A stretch of DNA of 64,000 bases from Nothopassalora personata (Eukaryota > Ascomycota > Dothideomycetes > Mycosphaerellales > Mycosphaerellaceae). The notes beneath the pieces are model-generated. The model saw only the letters and a list, made by a program, of their open reading frames with translations. It did not search any database and had not been told where the DNA came from. Positions 44,468 through 53,602 of the stretch are shown piece after piece (position 1 is the stretch's first letter; each line of letters starts with the position of its first letter). Made by a program: the position numbers and the translations under genes. The stretch covers positions 2,728,001 through 2,792,000 of the forward strand of contig CM066291.1 in assembly GCA_033816765.1 (NCBI GenBank). The letters run 5' to 3'.

Positions 44468-47110
44468 CTATACTTCCGTCTGAGCCTGCGTTTCGGCATC
44501 CTCGGCCTCTTCTTCCTCTCCATACGCTTCTGCCTCAGCAGGCGCTGCGTTCGGAACAGGACCTGCATCACCGTTGATATCTATAAGATCTTCATGCGCA
44601 CCGCCTTCCTTCTCCAACCGGAGATACTCCTCCCACTCCGGAAACATCTCCTCGTCTTCTCCAGGGATACCTAGTAGTCGCCCCACCTTGCCCTTGCCGC
44701 TCTTCTCCAATGATCTTTTCCATGCTTTTGCAATGTCTTGCGCCCGACTAGGCTTGTATGTCTGCGCGAAGAGTGTCGCTTCTGCGTGGCGGTTCGTGTG
44801 CAGCAGAATGTCGAGACATGCGTCCTTGTCGCCTAACTGGTGGTAGCAAGTGAAAGCGACGTTGTGCTGGCCAGCAGCTTGTGCCTTGTCGGCGAGCATC
44901 CGTAGACCTTCGTGGTTGCAGGATGATGTGTAGATCAGCAGTAAGCTGCCGAGATCGTTTGCGTTGCGGAAGCATTCTTCGGCAAGCTTGACGTCCCAGC
45001 CGGTGAGTGCCGCATCGCCGACCGTCTTCCATTTGTGCTCAACGTCAGCCTCGCGCGCCAATTCGAGTGCGATATTGAGCTCGTTGAGACCCAGCGCAAG
45101 CTCAAATCGATGTTCATGGTCTGTTGCCACCTCAAGAGCCTGCTCCTTGTAGCCTTGGCCCTCAAGGAATCGCGCGATCTTGTTCTTCTGATCCTCTGGG
45201 ATCTCGCCTTGTGCAAGCATTTCCATCGCAGCGTCAAGATCACCTCGGAGGACAAGAGTCTGGTATTCGATGACGCTGACGGAGAGTGCAAAGGACGAGA
45301 CCTGGACATCCTTGTCGCAGACATAGACTCTGCCGTCTCTGGGCAGGTAGCCTAGGACGTAGTATGGCTGGTCAAAGTGGCTGACTGTGTAAGTCTGATC
45401 ACCCACCAGGTAGTTGAGGCGGTTCGTGCTGTTGGTGTAGACGAAACAGTCGCCAACCCACTGACCAGTTCGCACGCTTTCGTTGATGTCGCACACAACC
45501 TCGAAGGCTTCCTCGACACCATCCTCGTCCACGTTGCCGGACTGCAGCGCAGCGACGTACTGCTCTCTCGAGTAGCGGAGAACGTAGTACGTGTCTTCGC
45601 AAGCCAGACAAACAAGCTCTCCAGATTCGGACCAGTAGACATTTCGTGGCTCGACTTCAATTCTTCGGACAAGCTTGCCAGTCTCCCAATCGAAGAAGCC
45701 GATCCCGCCTTGGCCCTTTACCCCGAGCAGCATACCGCCGCTCAGACCGTCTGCAGCGAAGCCAACGTTGACTGTGCCATCGCCGTTCTTTGGCTTGAAG
45801 TTCCTGTAGATCTTGACGGCGTACTGTGATTCCCGGATGCCGTAGTCCTTGTCGTTCTCCTTCGATGCCCAGGCAAAGTCCAGCGCGGAGCCGAAAGCCT
45901 GATTTCGCAGCGCAAGAGCAGTGTAGATGATGTACTCGCCATCTCCGCAGACGGCAACGAAACGGCCGTTGGGCGAGTGGATAAGTGTCTGTGGGTAGAT
46001 TTCCGTGGCTCCAAGATCTTTCGATGGCAAGCTAATGGCTTGGCCGTCCTTGACCGCCTTGTCACCGCCCTTGATGACCGAAGTCAGAATCTCTGAATGC
46101 CGGGCCCAGATGATCTTGCCGGAAATGTCCATGGAAACTGCCGGCTCCTCGCGACCCATCTTGACGACTACTGCACCATCGTCGAAACCCATGGCAATGC
46201 CCTGCCTCCCACGCTGATATGAGACACACCATGCTCGTTCCAGGCCGTATGAGAGGGACTGTTCGAGGCGGTATGTGTTTGCGTGCCAAATCTTGACGGT
46301 GCCATCTTCAGATCCGGAAATGATGACGGGCAGCTCTGGGTGATAGCATGCGAAGGACACATTGGAGGTGTGGCCTTCAAGCGTCGCAATTTGTGCCTTG
46401 GTTGTGTAGTCCCAGATCTTGACCGTGCGGTCATCTGACGTGGTGAGAAGGTATGGCTTGTCGCTCTGTGGATAGTAGTCGACGTGGTTCACGCCCTTGG
46501 TCTCGTGCGCCTCCAGTGTGAAGTTGGGTGTCCCCGTGCCGAGGTTCCATATCTTGACCGTCCTGTCCAGACATGCCGAGGCAAAGGTGTTTGTGTCTTT
46601 CGGGTTGATGGCAAGACCCATGACATAGTGGCTGTGACCTTCGAAGACCTGCACACATTTCCAGCCTTTCTCCCAGTCCCACAGCTTGATTGTCATGTCA
46701 TCCGAGGCGGTCAGGACGAAGGGCTGGGTCGGGTGTACGACGATGGCACGGATGTAGTCGGGATGTGCTTCGAAGCTGGTAATCTTCTCGGACGTGTTGT
46801 AGTTGTAGACGCGCAGCTGGAAGTCATCACTGCCGCAGACGATCCAGTTCTTGCGGGCGATGAAACGACCGGCGCGCACAGGCACGTCGGTGAGCTCGAA
46901 CGTCTTGATGATGGATTGCGTTTCGTAGGACCAGATGTAGACGTGGCCGCTGTAGAGCGTCGTGAGGATCCATGGCTCTGTTGGGTGGAAGTCGATGCCC
47001 TTCACACGCTCGCTCCGTGCGAACAGTTGACGCTGCAGGTCGAGGTTAACGCTGGCGACCATTGTCGGTGATGGCGGTGGTGTCAAGCTTACCTTCACGT
47101 CGAGGCGCAT
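44468..47110 (-). CDS. SEC27: Coatomer subunit beta' (COPI coat), two exons
   Basis: Exon 1 is only 18 nt (47110..47093, MRLDVK) and exon 2 is 47032..44468; the product is 860 aa. The 60-nt intron starts GTAAGC and ends CTGCAG. It is a multiple of three with no in-frame stop, so an unspliced reading would add 20 residues, but family members run directly from MRLDVK into RQLFARSERVKG. The N-terminal half is a WD40 propeller pair (for example TASDDMTIKLWDW, SACLDRTVKIWNL, SGSEDGTVKIW); the C-terminal half is an alpha-solenoid followed by an acidic tail. It is part of the COPI coat that recognises dilysine cargo for Golgi-to-ER retrieval. A TATA-like TATATAA lies about 80 bp upstream of the ATG (47187-47193, minus strand). 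Confidence 0.96.
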   Translation of the reverse strand: MRLDVKVSLTPPPSPTMVASVNLDLQRQLFARSERVKGIDFHPTEPWILTTLYSGHVYIWSYETQSIIKTFELTDVPVRAGRFIARKNWIVCGSDDFQLRVYNYNTSEKITSFEAHPDYIRAIVVHPTQPFVLTASDDMTIKLWDWEKGWKCVQVFEGHSHYVMGLAINPKDTNTFASACLDRTVKIWNLGTGTPNFTLEAHETKGVNHVDYYPQSDKPYLLTTSDDRTVKIWDYTTKAQIATLEGHTSNVSFACYHPELPVIISGSEDGTVKIWHANTYRLEQSLSYGLERAWCVSYQRGRQGIAMGFDDGAVVVKMGREEPAVSMDISGKIIWARHSEILTSVIKGGDKAVKDGQAISLPSKDLGATEIYPQTLIHSPNGRFVAVCGDGEYIIYTALALRNQAFGSALDFAWASKENDKDYGIRESQYAVKIYRNFKPKNGDGTVNVGFAADGLSGGMLLGVKGQGGIGFFDWETGKLVRRIEVEPRNVYWSESGELVCLACEDTYYVLRYSREQYVAALQSGNVDEDGVEEAFEVVCDINESVRTGQWVGDCFVYTNSTNRLNYLVGDQTYTVSHFDQPYYVLGYLPRDGRVYVCDKDVQVSSFALSVSVIEYQTLVLRGDLDAAMEMLAQGEIPEDQKNKIARFLEGQGYKEQALEVATDHEHRFELALGLNELNIALELAREADVEHKWKTVGDAALTGWDVKLAEECFRNANDLGSLLLIYTSSCNHEGLRMLADKAQAAGQHNVAFTCYHQLGDKDACLDILLHTNRHAEATLFAQTYKPSRAQDIAKAWKRSLEKSGKGKVGRLLGIPGEDEEMFPEWEEYLRLEKEGGAHEDLIDINGDAGPVPNAAPAEAEAYGEEEEAEDAETQAQTEV

Positions 47111-47582
47111 GATTGCGGTGGGCGAGCTGCAGTCCACCAGCGATGCAAGGGACCACGTCGTCCTCCTCAATGGGGAACACCTGGCTTATATACCGCTAGT
47201 GGGCTGCTCTTTCCTTGCGTTGTCTACGTCTACGTGGAAGGAGCTGATCTTGGTGACGTGGGGAAAGTGCGACTGGGGCTATACAGAAAGGAGCGTAGTA
47301 GGTATGGAATGGGGCAGGAGCGATGCTGTCCTTGAACGTCCCTCAGCGCAAGTTGTCGTGAGCTCCAAAATGTCCCTTCCCCATCCCGCATCCTCAGCCA
47401 CAGCAATCCGAGAACCCTTGTCGTTGCCTTGGCTGTGGCTGTTATCTGATCCTGGGAGGTGCGTCACATGCAGCCGCTAGCGCCATTCCCACGCGCGAAT
47501 GCCATCATAGCACTCGTCCAGCGTCTCATGCTGTTCTCTCCATCGCCAATTCTAGCACATCTCATCTAGACATCTCGCAAAC
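47111..47582. promoter_or_regulatory. Divergent promoter region between SEC27 and the NPC2-like gene
   Basis: 472 bp separate the two start codons, so both promoters must lie here. TATATAA at 47187-47193 is oriented for SEC27. No other element can be assigned with confidence. Confidence 0.55.
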
Positions 47583-48189
47583 ATGAAGTTCCTCTCCCTC
47601 GCCTGCCCCGTGCTCCTCGCAACCTCGGCCACCGCACGAGCAACAGGGCTCTTCTCCACCCCCGACGTCACGCCACAGGACGACACAAAGTTCTCGGTGC
47701 CAGGCGACAACCCACTCGAACACTGCGCAGACCCCAAAGATGACATTCTCGCAATCAAGAGCGTAGACCTGTCGCCCAACCCTCCTCTCGCGTAAGCTCC
47801 ATCATCGGCAAACGACGACACTCCCAGCCACCTCCAGTACTAACCCTGCAAACAGCGGCGAGAAACTCTCCATAACCGCCAAGGGCGTCCTCGCCGAAGA
47901 CGTCGAGGAAGGCGCACTGATGCACCTCTCCGTCAAGTACGGCCTCATCACCATTATCCGCCAGACCGCCGATCTGTGCGAGACCGTGAAGAAAGTGGGC
48001 CTCGAGTGCCCGCTGAAGAAGGGCGAGATTGAGTTGGTGAAAGAGGTGGATCTTCCCAAGGAGATTCCACCGGGAAAGTACACCGTGGAGGCGGATGTGC
48101 TTACGAAGGATGAGGACAAGGTTACGTGCTTGAAGGCGACCGTGCAGTTCACCCGGGGCGGAACATCGTTCTTCAAGCAGGGACTGTAG
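47583..48189 (+). CDS. NPC2-type phosphatidylglycerol/phosphatidylinositol transfer protein, two exons
   Basis: Exons 47583..47791 and 47856..48189 join to 180 aa; the 64-nt intron has GTAAGC, a perfect TACTAAC branch site and AACAG. A signal peptide of about 17-19 residues is followed by an ML (MD-2-related lipid-recognition) domain. Cysteines at the HCADP, LCETV, ECPLKK and VTCLKA positions match the disulfide framework of the family, and the PPGKY and TCLKATVQF blocks are typical. Length fits fungal PG/PI-TP proteins (about 175 aa). It binds and moves phospholipid or sterol in the secretory or vacuolar lumen (family knowledge). It is intact and divergent from SEC27. Confidence 0.93.
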
Positions 48190-48870
48190 GTCGAGGTGGT
48201 GAGCCAGGGACGGATGGGGAGGGTTGAGAGGATAGTTCAGGTAATGCATCGACCCCAGAGATTGTGAGAACTTGTCTATACACCAGCATCAGCAGTGAGC
48301 GTTTCAGTTCTGTACGAAGATTATGAGAAACTTAACTTACACTCCGGCGGGACCTTCCACATCAGAGCCCAGCTATGCATTCCTGCTCGATCTCATACAG
48401 TTGCAATGCCGGTCAACGCCGTCCCATTTTGTGTGATCATCTCCCTTTGGACAAGCGAAAGCGAGTATATCTTGATATACTAATACAAGACTGGGGCCAT
48501 CAGCAGCTGCCGGGGCTCGAATGGCGCAGTCAAATAATCACCATAGACTTGCATAGCTCGACGATAGATCTCGAATTAAAAAACAATTGTGTAGGCTCTC
48601 AAATGTCGGATCTATCTGCCGTATGAGCACAGCCAGCTTGCTGGATGTCTTTTTGCCATTTTTGCAACGGTAGAGTCCTCTCCTAACGTACAAGTGCTTG
48701 TTCCGGATTACATTCAGCATGGGTATGGTGTCTACTCATGACACTGACTTCGTGGCCAGCATTGCTTCAGAGCCTTACCGATCTCATCAAGCTCCTCCTC
48801 CTCCTCCCACTCTCTTCGACCTCTTCATTTTGCACTCCTCTTCTCTGATCGTCTCCATTCTACGTTCCAT
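48190..48870. other. Convergent 3' intergenic region
   Basis: Lies between the NPC2-like gene (plus) and VMA7 (minus). Only short open frames are present, none recognisable. It presumably holds the two 3' UTRs and terminators. Confidence 0.5.
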
Positions 48871-49498
48871 CTACTCTCCGAACAGCTTCCTAACCCTTTT
48901 CATCACACTATCCTTCTCTGGATCATACGGATGGTCTTTACTCGGAATTTCCAGCACCGACGGGAACGCTTCGCTGAAAGCGTCGACTTTGCCTCGTATC
49001 CGTTCTGCAATCTGTTCCAGGTCCCGTTATCAGCATTGCATCCTCGAATCTCCCAGCTCTTGCCTTGTGAGTTGCTTCACTCGCTGAATCGACTTCTCCG
49101 CTTTCGCTTTGCTCAGCTTCACTCAAGGACACTCACATGTTGATTTATAAGCACAATCGCAATATCCTTCCTCTCTTTCGTAAACTGCTGGAACGCGCCC
49201 TCGATCGTCGAATCTTCGGTTTTGGAGTCGACGACCAGGTAGTTCTTTTGTGAGTCGGGAGGTTCGGTTACGTGCTGTTGGTGCTCTCGTCAGACCGGAT
49301 CCTCCGCCAGCTTTATCATGCCTGTGGTAAGGGGAAATTGAGGCGCTTACACCAACGCCAGCGAGGAGTATGCCAGTTACTGAGTCCTGGTGGGGAGTGT
49401 TAGTGGGCAAAGTCGAGAGTGGTGGAGGGAGGAGTTACTTCGTCACCGATCACTGCGAGGAATTCTCGATCTTTGTAGGCGGATTGTGGAAGAGCCAT
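48871..49498 (-). CDS. VMA7: V-type ATPase subunit F, four exons
   Basis: Exons 49498..49439, 49386..49351, 49274..49137 and 49011..48871 join to 124 aa, the usual length for subunit F. All introns are phase 0 (52, 76 and 125 nt) with donors GTAACT, GTAAGC and GTGAGT. Readable blocks are [37 protein letters not shown] and [15 protein letters not shown]; the last two are hallmarks of the family. Subunit F sits on the central rotor stalk of the V1 sector and couples ATP hydrolysis to proton pumping at vacuolar and Golgi membranes. None of the exons is longer than 141 nt, so the gene is visible only after splicing. Confidence 0.94.
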
Positions 49499-50551
49499 GG
49501 TGAGGTGGGGGGGTGTGGGGTGTAGGATGTGTTTGGGTGTGCTTATTGTGAAGATGGATGTTGAAACTTGAACCGGAGCTTTGGGTCGGGTGAAGTTCGG
49601 GTGTGGCGCATGCGACACTCATTGATATCCATCATATCGATGAGTACGCGACTTAATGGATCACTTGAGCTGTAGATGTCAGATGAAGCGACGTCCCAGA
49701 CCTGCTGGCCCAGATCGAGTGTACGATGACCAAGTTTAGCCAGCAGGCGACCGGCAAGGCTTTGTTCTGCTCCCTGGTGGTGAATACAAAGACCATTCAA
49801 ACTGGCGTATCGCCTCTGGAGACAATTGTGTGGCCTCTCCAAGGGCTGATCTCTTCAGCTGCCGCAGAACGCGCCGCCTGCTGACTGGATTATAAAAGGA
49901 GGTCGTCATATTCTCGCCAGACGCAATTCCACAACCAGACTCCTCAGTACGTGCCCTGACCTCGCTTACATCGTGTGCTAAAACACAGGTCGTCAAGCTG
50001 TAATCCTTGTGGCTCGTTGGCAAGTATGCGTCAGACCACGGCCCCTTCTTCACATGCAACCAATGCTGCTGTCACAGTACAAGATACCGGTGGTTCGAAG
50101 TCGACGTGAGGCAGCCAGCCACCGAGCCGCAATTCAAGCTGGATCTCACCTGACTGGCCACTGATGATGAGAGTAAAGCTGCGATGGTGACTGATTCCGG
50201 ATGGACAACGACACGAATCGCTGTCAATGAACTATCAATCGCCCTCAGCCAGCCTGTATGATTACAGCCAGGCTGTGTCATCAGCTCCCTGGACCCACGA
50301 CTGCGTAATGGACCAAGAGAGCTCAGCACCATCATTGCCTTCGCTTGGACGTACCGACGGGAAGATATGTTCAACCACAGCTGCTATCGCCATGATCCTG
50401 CGACGATGGGCTGGACGAAGCACTTCAGATGCGTAGGACACGCACATAAAAGCAGCCATCCCTTCCGGTTTCCAGTTAGGCTTTTACTACAAGTCCCACA
50501 AATAGACACTCTCGATCGAAAACTTAGCAAAGCTTTTCTCTTGAACTCAAT
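49499..50551. other. Divergent intergenic region between VMA7 and the lectin-like gene
   Basis: 1.05 kb of normal composition holding both promoters. Open frames of about 100 codons on the minus strand (49543-50374) are not recognisable. A TATA-like CATAAAAG sits about 100 bp before the lectin-like start. Confidence 0.45.
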
Positions 50552-51149
50552 ATGTCTAACCAAGTGCTACCAACCCTAGTCGCCTTGCACGACTACCGCG
50601 AAGGGCGACCCACCATCTACTATGTCGGCAAGCACAGAAACATCAAGTGGTTCAGAGGAATCGACGACAGCATCCCGGAAAACCAGTCCGAGAATCCTCT
50701 GTACGAGGGTCCCAAGGGCCCTCTGACTTTGTACAAATCTGGCAGCGAAGATCCGGTCAGTATCAAGGTCAATGAGGAGACTCGAACTATTGCAGTGGTG
50801 GACTGGGTCTTCAACGGGGTGCCACAGGTATCTGAAATTGTTGTCACAATAGGTACTCCTGCTGATATGCTCATCCAAGGTCCGCATTTACTACGTCAAC
50901 GAGGAAGGTAACCTACAGGAGGCTGTCTGGACCAAAGGCCAGAACAATGACCGATTCCGTCCTGGAACTCTCAATAATGCTGATGGTGATGGCTTCAGTG
51001 TTGAGCCCAAATCTGTCTTGACTGCTGCAGTCTTCGAGCATTATCTTAAGGTCTATTTCCAGGAGAAGGACAAGGAGGGCCTTCTGGTTCGCTTTCGTTG
51101 GCAAGGATCAGGAGATCTGGGCCAGTCGCCGAGTCGTTCGTTCCTTTGA
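50552..51149 (+). CDS. Lectin-like (fucose-lectin-type) protein, two exons, with an apparent 3' frameshift
   Basis: Exons 50552..50827 and 50880..51149 give 181 aa; the 52-nt phase-0 intron starts GTATCT, has CTGAT and ends CCAAG. No signal peptide is visible. The sequence has repeats built around TIYYVGKHRNIKWF and RIYYVNEEGNLQEAVW, which resemble blades of the fungal fucose-specific lectin propeller, but it is far shorter than the six-blade proteins (about 310 aa). Near 51095 the good match seems to jump to the next frame, where FVGKDQEIWASRRVV continues to a stop at 51156. A one-base insertion or a sequence error is therefore likely. Alternative: an unrelated two-blade protein. The lectin assignment is tentative. 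Confidence 0.6.
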
Positions 51150-51156
51150 TGGTTGA

Positions 51157-51910
51157 GATTCACGAGGTCTGTCGGCAAGAAAGCATTGTCTCCAAGCTGG
51201 GTGTGCCGCTCGCTACTTTAGCCATATATGAAAGGTTGTCGTAATCTACGATCGCTAGCTAGCATTCAATCAAACAAGTACACATGGGATGAATCATTGT
51301 GAGTCAGCGTCAACGGTAAGGTCCCGCAAGCAGTCGCCGTTCAGTTCGCCAACTTTCCCGAATCCGTCACCATGCCATCAACGATGTTCTTCAGCATCTC
51401 TCAAAAGCACTGTCACGATCGGTGTCGTGCAGACAATGTCTGAGCCTGATGCGGTCAAGTTCAGGTGTTCAGCCGCAAGCAATGTCAAGCACTAGAACTA
51501 CCCCTGCACGAGAGAGTTCGATATCATGCAGCGTCGTGCGGCAGGTTGCCTTATGGCGACCGGTCTGGATCTAAATTGCTACACTCCGGCTGAACAGCTG
51601 GAGGACCTCGTTGACGCCATGTCTTGAGATGCTATACAGGGACTGAGTTCTGCTACACATGCCGACTTATTGACACCACGACTGCTTGATATCAAATTGA
51701 AGCTTTCTGCTTACATTGACTTCCTCCTAACACCATCGTTGAGCCATTGGCGGCGCAAGATCTTTCTGCAGCGTTCTTGGATTCGTATCGGTCTTGACAG
51801 CGACTTTGGAATATGGCCTGATGTCACTGTCGGTGAGCTTCTCCTCTTGTGGTTATGGTATGTTAATGAATCGTGGAGATTATTTCGATGCTGATGCATG
51901 CTGTGCAGCT
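51157..51910. other. Intergenic region, no gene recognised
   Basis: Short open frames only. Some may belong to the upstream part of the decayed permease that becomes readable from about 51911, but I cannot identify them. Confidence 0.4.
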
Positions 51911-52648
51911 AGCCTCTTCTGATGCTTCATCGTCACGGTTATATGCTACACTACCGTGACCTTGTCTCTCGCAGAAATGGTAAACAAAGGTGCCCTCTGC
52001 CAGAATTGAGCCTGACCTTACAAACTACAGGCGCCAATGGCTCCCTCGTGCGGCGGACAGTACCACTGGACCTCGGTGTTCGCGCCGCCAAAGTATCAAA
52101 GAGTTCTCTCGTACCCTCGCGTTGGATGTCGACTCTTGCATGGCTCGCGGGTGTCGCCAGTCCCTACTTCATCTGTGTGGCGCAGATTCAAACCATGATG
52201 AGCGTCTATCATCCGAGCTTTGCTTTCATTCAATGGCAGTACACCTTGACCTTGATCGCGTTCACCGTGCTCACTGTCGCCTTCGTTACGTGGGTTCAAG
52301 AGGTTTGTTGCCTAACACATGGTCACGACGCCTGCTAAAGTCTTCCAGCTCTCCCATGCTTTGAGTCTTCTTACCTTGGATAATATAGGTCTAGGGCTCC
52401 CATTATCCGGCTACATTGGGCACATTGATGATCACCGGAACGTCCAATTCCACTCTACATACGTCGCCACCATCGGCGTCATCCTGCTTAGCTGCTTCAA
52501 CTTCGGCAGCACCATTCTCTCCACCATAATCCGGTCAGTCGGCTTGCTCGCTTTGCTGAATACTTATCTAATCAGTATTGGATGTGTTATCAGGCGACGT
52601 TTGGCAGGCCAGCATCTACCTCCGGCTCGTTGGAGCCTACGATGCTGA
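51911..52648 (+). pseudogene. Amino-acid/GABA/choline-type permease pseudogene (APC superfamily)
   Basis: Several blocks of a fungal APC permease are readable but not joined. TVTLSLAEM (to 51979) is followed by a good 51-nt intron (51980-52030, GTAAAC..CTACAG), then APMAPSCGGQYHWTSVF (52031 onward). A frame change at about 52114 leads into RWMSTLAWLAGVAS and a membrane span to about 52290. Next comes a jump over roughly 200 residues to LPLSGYIGHID and NTYLISIGCVIRRRLAGQ-LPPARWSL (to 52648). A TGA (51920-51922) also interrupts the first block. The family normally has about 500 residues and 12 membrane spans. So there is at least one stop, one frameshift and an internal deletion. Confidence 0.78.
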
Positions 52649-53602
52649 GGAATAGTCATCAGGCCACTTCATAACAAGACAATTACAGGCACGGCACATT
52701 ACGGGCCCGGAATTTATTTACATACTGTATAGAACACTTCTGGAGAGTATTACGCGTGTCGCGAAATTGCTGACATGCCAAAGGTTGGCACAGAGAAGCT
52801 GATCGCATGGCTCTCAAAATCTGCCAGAAGTTGCGACATAGCCACAGCCCCCGGCTCGGGTTCACGGAGCAAGCACAAGCAGAAGAAGAAGAAGAAGAAG
52901 AAGAAGAAGAAGAAGAAGAAGAAGAAGAAGAGGGTCTCGACCCAGGATCTCGCCGCCTTCGCGCGGCGTATAGTCGAGTTGAAACCCCTATCATCGAGAT
53001 CAGACTGGAAGCAGAGAGAAGGACGTTCTCGAATGAAGTGGTAGACTTGGTGCAGAGGCGGAAGCGTATCATGAGCGGAAGGCTCAACAAAGTATGTGGT
53101 ATGACCCGACCCACTCACAGACACAATTCTCAAAAGCAAAGCACAACCATCTCCGTTCAGGGAACCGTGCTAACGACAACGGCGGCGCATGATATTCCTC
53201 ATCGAGCCATACCTCGTGAACGACAGCTACGATCCTCTCAGACCACTCCGCCATCTGGAGGAGATGATTTTCAAAGGTAGCAGGACATCACTCGTACATA
53301 TTCCTCTGACCTGAGCACGCACGTGAAAGCTTCGTGGCACACCCGCCAAACTTGACCTCAACATTAAGACGTTTCGATCGGTCTGACTGCTCCATGCAGC
53401 AAGCATTCCATCTCAATATATACAGCATGCGCGTGACAATGCGCGTGAGCTACGTCGATAATGCAATTGGTATCATAATCTCGTTCTTTCATCCTCTCTT
53501 GGACTTTCCAACATAGGCACTCTAGCGCGCGTCTTTGAACTCAGGTCTCGATCCAACACCGTCAAGATGCCAAGTTCCAAACAAGACGTTCCTATCGAGT
53601 GC
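52649..53602. other. Intergenic region with a GAA microsatellite
   Basis: Between the permease relic and the stop codon of the DUF726 gene. A 157-codon plus-strand frame (52807-53280) runs through the microsatellite and gives a poly-Glu stretch. Its remainder is not recognisable and I do not call it a gene. Confidence 0.4.
52881..52932 (+). repeat. (GAA)n microsatellite, about 17 units
   Basis: An uninterrupted AGA/GAA run of about 52 bp between AAGCACAAGC and GGGTCTCG. Confidence 0.93.

Noticed and set aside
52807..53280. 157-codon frame with a poly-Glu tract
   Set aside because: It is opened by the GAA microsatellite; the rest has no recognisable domain and no supporting splice sites.
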